In this document: in pieces, positions 23,429 through 35,323 of the stretch
How positions within the stretch are numbered: the stretch's first letter is position 1
Layout: each line of letters begins with the position of its first letter
Source: Inia geoffrensis
Taxonomy: Eukaryota; Chordata; Mammalia; Artiodactyla; Iniidae
Direction: 5' to 3'
Length of the DNA stretch: 64,000 nt
Assembly (NCBI GenBank): GCA_036417435.1
Contig: CM070910.1
Span: 78,538,784-78,602,783 of the forward strand
The notes under the pieces: generated by a model
Told to the model about the DNA's origin: nothing
The model's database searches: none
Seen by the model: the letters and a program-made list of their open reading frames with translations, nothing else
Position numbers and translations under genes: made by a program

Positions 23429-24934
23429 CTGGTTAAAATTAGGACACGGGTGAGGGTAAAGTTTCGGGTGAGTGTCATGGTTAGGTTTCAGGTTAGGGTT
23501 AGGGTTAGGGAATGGAGAGGGATGAGGGTACAGTTTAGGGTACCGCTGCGGTTTAGTGTTAGCGTACGTGTGAGGGCACGAGTTAGTCTTGGTGTCCTGG
23601 TTAAGATTATGGCACGGGTGAGGGTAAGGCTTCGGTTGAGGGTCAGGGTTAGGTTTCAGGTTAGGGTTAGGGTTAGGGAATGGAGAGGTATTAGGGTACA
23701 GGTTAGGGTACGACAATGCTTAAGGGTTAGCGTAAGTGTGAGGGCACGAGTTAGTGTTGGTGTACTGGTTAAGACAAGGGCACCGATGAGGGTAAGGTCT
23801 CGGAAAAGGGTCACGTTCAGGTTTTCGCTTAGGGTTAGGGTTAGGGAATGGGGAGGGATTATGGTACAGGATAGGGTACGACAATGCTTAAGGGTTAGCG
23901 TACTTTTGAGGGCATGAGTTAGTGTTTGTGTACTGGTTAAGATTAGGGCATTGGTTAGGGTAGGGCATCGGAAGTGGGTCAGGTTTAGGGATGGGGTTAG
24001 TGTTAGGGTTAAGGAATGGGGCGGGATTAGGGTATAATTTAGGGTACGACAAGGCTTAAGGTTTAGCGTACGTGTGAGGGCACAAGTTAGTGTTGGTGTC
24101 CTCGTTAAGATTACGGCACGGGTGAGGGTAAGCCTTCGGGTGGGGGTCAGGGTTAGGATTCGTGTTAGGGTTAGGGTTAAGGAATGCAGAGGGATTAGGG
24201 TACAGCTTAAGGTACGACAGTGCTTAAGGGTTAGCGTTCGTGTGAGGGCAAGGGTTAGTGTTAGTGTCCTGGTTAAGATTAGGGCACGGGTGAGGGTAAG
24301 GCTTCGGGTGAGGGTCAGGGTTAGGATTCGTGTTAGGGTTAAGGTTAAGTAATGCAGAGGGATTAGGGTACAGCTTAGTGTACGACAGTGCTTAAGGGTT
24401 AGCGTTCGTGTGAGGGCAAGCGTTAGTGTTAGTGTCCTGGTTAAGATTAGGGCACGGGTGAGGGTAAGGCTTCAGGTGAGGGTCAGGGTTAGGATTCGGG
24501 TTAGGGTTAGGGAATGGGGAGGGATTAGGGTACAGTTTAGGGTACGACAACGATTAAGGGTTAGCGTACTTGTGAGGGAACGATTTAGTGTTGGTGTCCT
24601 CGTTAAGATTAGGGCACGGGTGAGGGTATGGTTTCGGGTGAGGGCCAGGGATAGAATTCGGGTTAGTGTTAGGGTTAGGGAATGGGGAGATATTAGGGCA
24701 CAGTTTAGGGTACCACAACGCTTAAGGTTTAGCGTATGTGTGAGGTCACTAGTTAGTGTTAGTGTACTGCTTACGATTAGGGCACGGGTGAGGGTAAGGC
24801 CTCGGAAGAGGGTCACGTTAAGGGTTAGGGTTAGGGTTAGGGTTAGGGAATGGGGATTGATTAGGGTACAGATTAAGGTACGGCAATGGCTTAGGGTTAG
24901 CGTACGTTAGAGGGTATGGGTTAGTGTTGATGTA
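23429..24934 (+). repeat. HOR unit 20: 9-mer, copy of unit 18 at +3180 bp
   Basis: 1506 bp. I saw no difference from 20249-21754 in the stretches compared, including the conceptual frames. The duplication is therefore recent, or was recently homogenised. Confidence 0.86.
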
Positions 24935-26608
24935 CTGGTTAAAATTAGGACACGGGTGAGGGTAAAGTTTCGGGTGAGTCTCATTGTTAGGTTTCAGGTT
25001 AGGGTTAGTGTTAGGGAATGGAGAGGGATTAGGGTACAGGTTAGGGTACCGCTGCAGTTTAGTGTTAGCGTACGTATGAGGGCACGAGTTAGTCTTGGTG
25101 TCCAGGTTAAGATTAGGGCACGGGTGAGGGTAAGCTTTCGGGTGAGGGTAAGGGTTAGGATTCGGGTTAGGGTTAGGGTTAGGGAATGGAGAGGGATTAT
25201 TGTACAGTTTAGGGTACGACAATGCTTAAGGGTTAGCGTAAGTGTGAGGGCACGAATTAGTGTTGGTGTACTGGTTATGATTAGGGCATAGGTTAGGGTA
25301 GGGCATCGGAGGTGGTTCAGGTTTAGGGATGGGGTTAGGGTTAGGGTTAAGGAATGGGGAGGGATTAGGGTACAATTTAGGGTACGACAAGGCTTAAGGG
25401 TTAGCGTAAGTGTGAGGGCACGAGTTAGTGTTGGTGTACTGGTTAAGACAAGGGCACCGATGAGGGTAAGGTCTCGGAAAAGGGTCACGTTCAGGTTTTC
25501 GCTTAGGGTTAGGGTTAGGGAATGGGGAGGGATTATGGTACAGGATAGGGTACGACAATGCTTAAGGGTTAGCGTACTTTTGAGGGCATGAGTTAGTGTT
25601 TGTGTACTGGTTAAGATTAGGGCATTGGTTAGTGTAGGGCATCGGAAGTGGGTCAGGTTTAGGGATGGGGTTAGGGTTAGGGTTAAGGAATGGGGAGGGA
25701 TTAGGGTATAATTTAGGGTACGACAAGGCTTAAGGTTTAGCGTACGTGTGAGGGCACAAGTTAGTGTTGGTGTCCTCGTTAAGATTACGGCACGGGTGAG
25801 GGTAAGCCTTCGGGTGGGGGTCAGGGTTAGGATTCGTGTTAGGGTTAGGGTTAAGGAATGCAGAGGGATTAGGGTACAGCTTAAGGTACGACAGTGCTTA
25901 AGGGTTAGCGTTCGTGTGAGGGCAAGGGTTAGTGTTAGTGTCCTGGTTAAGATTAGGGCACGGGTGAGGGTAAGGCTTCAGGTGAGGGTCAGGGTTAGGA
26001 TTCGTGTTAGGGTTAAGGTTAAGTAATGCAGAGGGATTAGGGTACAGCTTAGTGTACGACAGTGCTTAAGGGTTAGCGTTCGTGTGAGGGCAAGCGTTAG
26101 TGTTAGTGTCCTGGTTAAGTTTAGGGCACGGGTGAGGGTAAGGCTTCAGGTGAGGGTCAGGGTTAGGATTCGGGTTAGGGTTAGGGAATGGGGAGGGATT
26201 AGGGTACAGTTTAGGGTACGACAACGATTAAGGGTTAGCGTACTTGTGAGGGAACGATTTAGTGTTGGTGTCCTGGTTAAGATTAGGGCACGGGTGAGGG
26301 TATGGTTTCGGGTGAGGGCCAGGGATAGAATTCGGGTTAGTGTTAGGGTTAGGGAATGGGGAGATATTAGGGCACAGTTTAGGGTACCACAACGCTTAAG
26401 GTTTAGCGTATGTGTGAGGTCACTAGTTAGTGTTAGTGTACTGCTTACGATTAGGGCACGGGTGAGGGTAAGGCCTCGGAAGAGGGTCACGTTAAGGGTT
26501 AGGGTTAGGGTTAGGGTTAGGGAATGGGGATTGATTAGGGTACAGATTAGGGTACGGCAATGGCTTAGGGTTAGCGTACGTTAGAGGGTATGGGTTAGTG
26601 TTGATGTA
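24935..26608 (+). repeat. HOR unit 21: 10-mer, copy of unit 12, 1674 bp
   Basis: M1-M2-M4-M3-M4-M5-M5-M6-M7-M8. It keeps the full M7 (agggccagggatag near 26320) that unit 19 lost, so right of about 26285 it tracks unit 12 at offset 12070 bp. Confidence 0.85.
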
Positions 26609-27784
26609 CTGGTTAAAATTAGGACACGGGTGAGGGTAAAGTTTCGGGTGAGTCTCATTGTTAGGTTTCAGGTTAGGGTTAGGGTTAGGGAATGGAGAGG
26701 GATTAGGGTACAGGTTAGGGTACCGCTGCAGTTTAGTGTTAGCGTACGTATGAGGGCACGAGTTAGTCTTGGTGTCCAGGTTAAGATTAGGGCACGGGTG
26801 AGGGTAAGCTTTCGGGTGAGGGTAAGGGTTAGGATTCGGGTTAGGGTTAGGGTTAGGGAATGGAGAGGGATTATTGTACAGTTTAGGGTACGACAATGCT
26901 TAAAGGTTAGCGTAAGTGTGAGGGCACGAATTAGTGTTGGTGTACTGGTTATGATTAGGGCATAAGTTAGGGTAGGGCATCGGAGGTGGTTCAGGTTTAG
27001 GGATGGGGTTAGGGTTAGGGTTAAGGAATGGGGAGGGATTAGGGTACAATTTAGGGTACGACAACGCTTAAGGTTTAGCGTATGTTTGAGGGCACCAGTT
27101 AGTGTTGGTGTCCTGGTTAAGATTAGGGAACGGGTGAGGGTAAGGCTTCGGGTGAGGGTCAGGGTTAGGATTCGTGTTAGGGTTAGGGTTAAGGAATGCA
27201 GAGGGATTAAGGTTCAGCTTAGGGTACAACAGCGCTTAAGGGTTAGCGTTCGTGTGAGGGCAAGGGTTAGTGTTAGTGTCCTGGTTAAGATTAGGGCACG
27301 GGTGAGGGTAAGGCTTCGGGTGAGGGTAAGGTTTAGTATTCGTGTTAGGGTTAGGGTTAAGGAATGCAGAGGGATTAGGGTACAGCTTAGGGTACGACAG
27401 TGCTTAAGGGTTAGCGTTCGTGTGAGGGCAAGGGTTAGTGTTAGTGTCCTGGTTAAGATTAGGGCACGGTTGAGGGTAAGGCTTCAGGTGGGGGTCAGGT
27501 TTAGGAATCGGGTTAGGGTTAGGATTAGGGAATGGGGAGATATTAGGGCACAGGTTAGGGTACCACAACGCTTAAGGTTTAGCGTAACTGTGAGGTCAGT
27601 AGTTAATGTTAGTGTACTGCTTACGATTAGGGCACGGGTGAGGGTAAGGCCTCGGAAGAGGGTCACGTTAAGGGTTAGGGTTAGGGTTAGGTTTAGGGAA
27701 TGGGGATTGATTAGGGTACAGGTTAGGGTACGGCAATGGCTTAGGGTTAGCATACGTTAGAGGGCATGGGTTAATGTTGATGTA
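26609..27784 (+). repeat. HOR unit 22: 7-mer M1-M2-M4-M5-M5'-M6/7-M8, 1176 bp
   Basis: Counterpart of unit 13 with one more M5 (about 27113-27280). From here the offset to the first block changes from 12070 to 12238 bp, that is, by exactly one 168 bp monomer. Confidence 0.84.
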
Positions 27785-29126
27785 CTGGTTAAAATTAGGA
27801 CACGGGGGAGGGTAAAGTTTCGGGTGAGTGTCATGGTTAGTTTTCAGGTTAGGGTTAGGGTTAGGGAATGGAGCGGGATTAGGGTACAGGTTAGGGTACT
27901 GCTGCGGTTTAGTGTTAGCGTACGTGTGAGGGCACGAGTTAGTCTTGGTGTCCTGGTTAAGATTAGGGCACGGGTGAAGGTAAGGTTTCGGGTGAGGGTC
28001 AGGGTTAGGATTCGGGTTAGGGTTAGGGTTAGGGAATAGAGAGGGATTAGGGTACAGGTTATGGTACGACAATGCTTAAGGGTTAGCGTAAGTGTGAGGG
28101 CATGAGTTAGTGTTGCTGTACTGGTTAAGACAAGGGCACCGATGAGGGTAAGGTCTCGGAAAACGGTCACGTTCAGGGTTTCGCTTAGGGTTAGGGTTAG
28201 GGAATGGGGAGAGATTAGGCTACAGGATAGGGTACGACAATGCTTAAGGGTTAGCTTACTTTTGAGGGCATTAGTTAGTGTTTGTGTACTGGTTAAGATT
28301 AGGGCATTGGTTAGGGTAGGGCATCGTAAGTGGGTCAGGTTTAGGGATGGGGTTAGGGTTAGGGTTAAGGAATGGGGAGGGATTAGGGTACAATTTAGGG
28401 TACGACAGCGCTTAAGGGTTAGCGTTTGTGTGAGGGCAAGGATTAGTGTTAGTGTCCTGGTTAAGATTATGGCACGGGTGAGGGTAAGGCTTCGGGTGAG
28501 AGTCAGGGTTAGGATTCGTGTTAGGGTTAGGGTTAAGGAATGCAGATGGATTAGGGTACAGCTTACGGTACGATAGTGCTTAAGGGTTAGTGTTCGTGTG
28601 AGAGCAAGGGTTAGTGTTAGTGTCCTGGTTAAGATTAGGGTACGGGTGAGGCTAAGGCTTCAGGTGAGGGTAAGGGTTAGGATTGGGGTTAGGGTTAGGG
28701 TTAGGGAATGGGAAGTGATTAGGGTAGTTTAGGGTACGACAACGATTAAGGCTTAGCGTACGTGTGAGGGCACGAGTTAGTGTTGGTGTCCTGGTTAAGA
28801 TTAGGGCACGGGTGAGGGTAAGGTTTCGGGTGAGGGTCAGGGATAGAATTCGGGTTAGGGTTAGGGTTAGGGAATGGGGAGATATTAGGGCACAGTTTAG
28901 GGTACCACAACGCTTAAGGTTTAGCGTACGTGTGAGGTCACTAGTTAGTGTTAGTGTACTGCTTACGATTAGGACACGGGTGAGGGTAAGGCCTCGGAAG
29001 AGGGTCACGTTAAGGGTTAGGGTTAGGGCTAGGGTTAGGAAATGGGGATTAATTAGAGTACAGGTTAGGGTACGGCAATGGCTTAGAGTTAGCGTACGTT
29101 AGAGGGCATGGGTTAGTGTAGATGTA
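27785..29126 (+). repeat. HOR unit 23: 8-mer, copy of unit 14 at +12238 bp
   Basis: 1342 bp, M1 to M8, with the same 2 bp loss in M6 (near 28724). Small substitutions separate it from 15547-16888. Confidence 0.85.
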
Positions 29127-30134
29127 CTGATTAAAATTAGGACATGGGTGAGGGTAAAGTTTCGGGTGAGTGTCATGGTTAGGTTTCAGGTTAGGGTTAG
29201 GGTTAGGGAATGGAGAGGGATGAGGGTACATGTTAGGGTACCGCTGTGGTTTAGTGTTAGCGTACGTGTGAGGGCACTAGTTAGTCTTGGTGTCCTGGTT
29301 AAGATTAGGGCACGGGTGAGGGTAAGTCTTCGGGTGAGGGTCAGGGTTAGGATTCGGGTTAGGGTTAGGGTTAGGGAATGGAGAGGGATTAGGGTACAGG
29401 TTAGGGTACGACAATGCTTAAGGGTTACCATAAGTGTGAGGGCACGTGTTAGTGTTGGTGTACTGGTTAAGACAAGGGCCCCGATGAAGGTAAGGCCTCG
29501 GAAAAGGGTCACGTTCAGGGTTTCACTTAGGGTTAGGGTTAGGGAATGGGGAGGGATAAGGGTACAGGATAGGGTACGACAATGCTTAAGGGTTAGCGTA
29601 CGTTTGAGGGCATGAGTTAGTGTTTGTGTACTGGTTAAGATTAGGGCATAGGTTAGGGTAGGGCATCGGAGGTGGGTCAGGATTAGGGATGGGGTTAGGG
29701 TTAGGGTTAAGGAATGGGGAGGGATTAGAGTACAATTTAGGGTACGACAACGCTTAATTTTTAGCGTACATGTGAGGGCACGAGTTCGTGTTGGTGTCCT
29801 GGTTAAGACAAGGGCACCGATGAGGGTAAGGCTTCAGGTGAGGGTCAGGTTTAGGATTCGGGTTAGGGTTAGGATTAGGGAATGGGGAGATATTAGGGCA
29901 CAGTTTAGGGTACCACAACGCTTAAGGTTTAGCGTACCTGTGAGGTCAGTAGTTAGTGTTAGTGTACTGCTTACGATTAGGGCACGGGTGAGGGTAAGGC
30001 CTCGGAAGAGGGTCACGTTAAGGGTTAGGTTTAGGGTTAGGGTTAGGGAATGGGGATTGATTAGGGTACAGGTTAGGGTACGGCAATGGCTTAGGGTTAG
30101 CATACGTTAGAGGGCATGGGTTAGTGTTGATGTA
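29127..30134 (+). repeat. HOR unit 24: 6-mer, copy of unit 15 at +12238 bp
   Basis: M1-M2-M3-M4-M3/6/7-M8, 1008 bp. The unusual three-part hybrid is kept at 29799-29966, so it predates the duplication. Confidence 0.85.
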
Positions 30135-31478
30135 CTGGTTAAAATTAGGACACGGGTGAGGGTAAAGTTTCGGCTGAGTGTCATGGTTAGTTTTCAGGTT
30201 AGGGTTGGGGTTAGGGAATGGAGAGGGATTAGGGTACAGGTTAGGGTACCGCTGCGGTTTAGTGTTAGCGTACGTGTGAGGGCACGATTTAGTCTTGGTG
30301 TCCTGGTTAAGATTAGGGCACGGGTGAGGGTAAGGTTTCGGGTGAGGGTCAGGGTTAGGATTCGGGTTAGGTTTAGGGTTAGGGAATAGAGAGGGATTAG
30401 GGTACAGGTTAGGGTACGACAATGCTTAAGGGTTAGCGTAAGTGTGAGGGCACGAGTTAGTGTTGGTGTACTGGTTAAGACGAGGGCACCGATGAGGGTA
30501 AGGTCTCGGAAAACGGTCACGTTCAGGGTTTCGCTTAGGGTTAGGGTTAGGGAATGGGGAGAGATTAGGGTACAGGTTAGGGTACGACAATGCATAAGGG
30601 TTAGCTTACTTTTGAGGGCATGAGTTAGTGTTTGTGTACTGGTTAAGATTAGGGCATTGGTTAGGGTAGGGCATCGGAAGTGGGTCAGGTTTAGGGATGG
30701 GGTTAGGGTTAGGGTTAAGGAATGGGGAGGGATTAGGGTACAATTTAGGGTACGACAATGCTTAAGGTTTAGCGTACGTGTGAGGGCAGAAGTTAGTGTT
30801 GGTGTCCTCGTTAAGATTAGGGCACGGGTGAGGGTAAGGCTTCGGGTGAGGGTCAGGGTTAGGATTCGTGTTAGGGTTAGGGTTAAGGAATGCAGAGGGA
30901 TTAGGGTACAGCTTAGGGTACGACAGCGCTTAAGGGTTAGCGTTCGTGTGAGAGCAAGGGTTTGTGTTAGTGTCCTGGTTAAGATTAGGGCACGGGTGAG
31001 GGTAAGGCTTCAGGTGAGGGTAAGGGTTAGGATTGGGGTTAGGGTTAGGGTTAGGGAATGGGGAGTGATTAGGGTACAGTTTAGGGTACGACAACGATTA
31101 AGGGTTAGCGTACGTGTGAGGGCACGAGTTAGTGTTGGTGTCGTGGTTAAGATTAGGGCACGGGTGAGGGTAAGGTTTCGGGTGAGGGTCAGAGATAGAA
31201 TTCGGGTTAGGGTTAGGGTTAGGGAATGGGGAGATATTAGGGCACAGTTTAGGGTACCAGAACGCTTAAGGTTTAGCGTACATGTGAGGTCACTAGTTAG
31301 TGTTAGTGTACTGCTTACGATTAGGGCACTGGTGAGGGTAAGGCCTCGGAAGAGGGTCACGTTAAGGGTTAGGGATAGGGCTAGGGTTAGGAAATGGGGA
31401 TTGATTAGAGTACAGGTTAGGGTACGGCAATGGCTTAGAGGTAGCGTACGTTAGAGGGCATGGGTTAGTGTTGATGTA
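30135..31478 (+). repeat. HOR unit 25: 8-mer, copy of unit 16 at +12238 bp
   Basis: 1344 bp, M1 to M8. It is the last complete unit of the second large block. Similarity at this offset ends within the next M1 or M2. Confidence 0.84.
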
Positions 31479-32822
31479 CTGGTTAAAATTAGGACACAGG
31501 TGAGGGTAAAGTTTCGGGTGAGTGTCATGGTTAGGTTTCAGGTTAGGGTTAAGGTTAGGGAATGGAGAGGGATGAGGGTACAGGTTAGGGTACCGCTGCG
31601 GGTTAGTGTTAGTGTACGTGTGAGGGCACGAGTTAGTCTTGGTGTCCTGGTTAAGATTAGGGCACGGGTGAGGGTAAGGCTTCGGGTGAGGGTCAGGGTT
31701 AGGATTCGGGTTAGGGTTAGGGTTAGGGAATGGAGAGGGATTAGGGTGCAGGTCAGGGTACGACAATGCTTAAGGGTTCGCATAAGTGTGAGGGCACGAG
31801 TTAGTGTTGGTGTACTGGTTAAGACAAGGGCACCGATGAGGGTAAGGCCTCGGAAAAGGGTCATGTTCAGGGTTTCGCTTAGGGTTAGGGTTAGGGAATG
31901 GGGAGGGATAAGGGTACAGGATAGGGTACGACAATGCTTAAGGGTTAGCGTACGTTTGAGGGCATGAGTTAGTGTTTGTGTACTGGTTAAGATTAGGGCA
32001 TAGGTTAGGGTAGGGCATCGGAGGTGGGTCAGGTTTAGGGATGGGGTTAGTGTTAGGCTTAAGGAATGGGGAGGGATTAGAGTACAATTTAGGGTACGAC
32101 AACGCTTAAGGTTTAGCGTACGTGTGAGGGCACAAGTTAGTGTTGGTGTCCTCGTTAAGATTAGGGCACGGGTGAGGGTAAGGCTTCGGGTGAGGGTCAG
32201 GGTTAGGATTCGTGTTAGGGTTAGTGTTAAGGAATGCAGAGGGATTAGGGTACAGCTTAGGGTACGACAGCGCTTAAGGGTTAGCGTTTGTGTGAGGGCA
32301 AGTGTTAGTGTTAGTGTCCTGGTTAAGATTAGGGCACGGGTGAGGGTAAGGCTTCAGGTGAGGGTAAGGGTTAGGAATGCGGTTAGGGTTAGGGTTAGAG
32401 AATGGGGAGTGATTAGGGTACAGTTTAGGGTACGACAACGATTAAGGGTTAGCGTACTTGTGAGGGAACGAGTTAGTGTTGGTGTCCTGGTTAAGATTAG
32501 GGCACGGGTGAGGGTATGGTTTCGGGTGAGGGCCAGGGATAGAATTCGGGTTAGTGTTAGGATTAGGGAATGGGGAGATATTAGGGCACAGTTTAGGGTA
32601 CCACAACGCTTAAGGTTTAGCGTACCTGTGAGGTCACTAGTTAGTGTTAGTGTACTGCTTACGATTAGGGCACGGGTGAGGGAAAGGCCTCGGAAGAGGG
32701 TCACGTTAAGGATTAGGGTTTGGGTTAGGGTTAGGGAATGGGGATTGATTAGGGTACAGGTTAGGGTACGGCAATGGCTTAGGGTTAGCGTACGTCAGAG
32801 GGCATGGGTTAGTGTTGATGTA
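31479..32822 (+). repeat. HOR unit 26: 8-mer M1 to M8, 1344 bp
   Basis: Complete order. M1 to M4 resemble the start of unit 10 (gagagggatgagg in M1). M6 has aatgcggtt near 32376 and a damaged core (gttagagaatgg). Its M7 has tatggtttcgg, as in units 11 and 12. Confidence 0.83.
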
Positions 32823-34147
32823 CTGGTTAAAATTAGGACACGGGTGAGGGTAACGTTTCGGGTGAGTGTCATGGTTAAGTTTCAGGTTAGGGTTAGGGTT
32901 AGGGAATGGAGAGGGATTAGGGTACAGGTTAGGGTACCGCTGCGGTTTAGTGTTAGCGTACGTGTGAGGGCACGAGTTAGTCTTGGTGTCCTGGTTAAGA
33001 TTAGGGCACGGGTGAGGGTAAGGTTTCGGGTGAGGGTCAGGGTTAGGATTCGGGTTAGGGTTAGGGTTAGGGAATAGAGAGAGATTAGGGTACAGGTTAG
33101 GGTACGGCAATGCGTAAGGGTTAGCGTAAGTGTGAGGGCACGAGTTAGTGTTGGTGTACTGGTTAAGACAAGGGCACCGATGAGGGTAAGGTCTTGGAAA
33201 AGGGTCACGTTCAGGGTTTCGCTTAGGGTTAGGGTTAGGGAATGGGGAGAGATTAGGGTACAGGATAGGGTACGACAATGCTTAAGGGTTAGCTTACTTT
33301 TCAGGGGTGAGTTAGTGTTTGTGTACTGGTTAAGATTAGGGCATTGTTTAGGGTAGGGCATCGGAAGTGGGTCAGGTTTAGGGATGGGGTTAGGGTTAGG
33401 GTTAAGGAATGGGGTGGGATTAGGGTACAATTTAGGGTACGACAACGCTTAAGGTTTAGCGTACGTGTGAGGGCACAAGTTAGTGTTGGTGTCCTCGTTA
33501 AGATTAGGGCACGATTGAGGGTAAGGCTTCGGGTGAGGGTCAGGGTTAGGATTCGTGTTAGGGTTAGGGTTAAGGAATGCAGAGGGATTAGGGTACAGCT
33601 TAGGGTACGACAGTGCTTAAGGGTTAGCGTTCGTGTGAGGGCAAGGGTTAGTGTTAGTGTCCTGGTTAAGATTAGGGCACGGGTGAGGGTAAGGCTTCGG
33701 GTGAGGGTCAGGGTTAGGATTCGTGTTAGGGTTAGTGAATGGGGAGGGATTAGGGTACGACAACGATTAAGGGTTAGCGTACTTGTGAGGGAACGAGTTA
33801 GTGTTGGTGTCCTGGTTAAGATTAGGGCACGGTTGAGGGTATGGTTTCGGGTGAGGGCCAGGGATAGAATTCGGGTTATTGTTAGGGTTAGGGAATGGGG
33901 AGATATTAGGGCACAGTTTAGGGTACCACAACGCTTAAGGTTTAGCGTACGTGTGAGGTCACTAGTTAGTGTTAGTGTACTGCTTACGATTAGGGCACGG
34001 GTGAGGGTAGGGCCTCGGAAGAGGGTCACGTTAAGGGTTAGGGTTAGGGTTAGGGTTAGGGAATGGGGATTGATTAGGGTACAGATTAGGGTACGGCAAT
34101 GGCTTAGGGTTAGCGTACGTTAGAGAGTATGGGTTAGTGTTGATGTA
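32823..34147 (+). repeat. HOR unit 27: 8-mer with a 150 bp M5/6 hybrid, 1325 bp
   Basis: 19 bp short. The sixth monomer (33662-33811) begins as M5 and ends as M6. It lacks one hexamer from the core tract and two hexamers around the usual cagtttagggta. One more base is missing at the end of M3 (tcaggggtgag near 33302). Confidence 0.82.
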
Positions 34148-35323
34148 CTGGTTAAAATTAGGACACGGGTGAGGGTAAAGTTTCGGGTGAGTCTCATGGT
34201 TAGGTTTCAGGTTAGGGTTAGGGTTAGGGAATGGAGAGGGATTAGGGTACAGGTTAGGGTACCGCTGCGGTTTAGTGTTAGCGTACATGTGAGGGCACGA
34301 GTTAATCTTGGTGTCCTGGTTAAGATTAGGGCACGGGTGAGGGTAAGCTTTCAGGTGAGGGTCAGGCTTAGGATTCGGGTTAGGGTTAGGGTTAGGGAAT
34401 GGAGAGGTATTATTGTACAGTTTAGGGTACGACAATGCTTAAGGGTTAGCGTAAGTGTGAGGGCACAAATTAGTGTTCGTGTACTGGTTAAGACAATGGC
34501 ACCGATGAGGGTAAGGCCTCGGAAAGAGGTCACGTTCAGGCTTTCGCTTAGGGTTAGGGTTAGGGAATGGGGAGGGATTAGGGTACAGGATAGGGTACGA
34601 CAATGCTTAAGTGTTAGCGTACTTCTGAGGGTATGAGTTAGAGTTTGTGTACTGGTTAAGAATAGGGCATTGGTTAGGGTAGGGCATTGGAAGTGGGTCA
34701 GGTTTAGGGATGGGATTAGGGTTAGGGTTAAGGAATGGGGAGGGATTAGGGTACAATTTAGGGTACGACAACGCTTAAGGTTTAGCGTACGTGTGGGGGC
34801 ACCAGTTAGTGTTGGTGTCCTGGTTAAGATTAGGGCACGGGTGAGGGTAAGGCTTCGGGTGAGTGTCAGGTTTATTATTCGTGTTAGGGTTAGGGTTAAG
34901 GAATGCAGAGGGATTAGGGTACAGCTTAGGGTACGATAGTGCTTAAGGGTTAGCGTTCGTGTGAGGGCAAGGGTTAGTGTTAGTGTCCTGGTTAAGATTA
35001 GGGCACGGTTGAGGGTAAGGCTTCAGGTGAGGGTCCGGGTTAGGATTCGGGTTAGGGTTAGGATTAGGGAATGGGGAGATATTAGGGCACAGTTTAGGGT
35101 ACCACAACGCTTAAGGTTTAGCGTACCTGTGAGGTCACTAGTTAGTGTTAGTGTACTGCTTACGATTAGGGCACGGGTGAGGGTAAGGCCTTGGAAGAGG
35201 GTCACGTTAAGGGTTAGGGTTAGGGTTAGGGTTAGGGAATGGGGATTGATTAGGGTACAGGTTAGGGTACGGCAATGGCTTAGGGTTAGCGTACGTTAGA
35301 GGGCATGGGTTAGTGTTGATGTA
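34148..35323 (+). repeat. HOR unit 28: 7-mer M1-M2-M3-M4-M5'-M6/7-M8, 1176 bp
   Basis: Exactly 7 x 168. It carries the left-hand form of the M6/7 hybrid (ggattagggaatggggag near 35060). M3 has cggaaagaggtcac near 34519. Confidence 0.83.

Larger units (their letters stand above)
19409..31640 (+). repeat. Large block, copy 2 (about 12.24 kb, internally expanded)
   Basis: Same order of HOR units as copy 1, but longer by 3180 bp (tandem duplication of about 19925-23105 as 23105-26285) and by 168 bp (one extra M5 in unit 22). 8890 + 3180 + 168 = 12238 agrees with the offset seen at the right side. The right edge is uncertain within about 150 bp. Confidence 0.82.
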
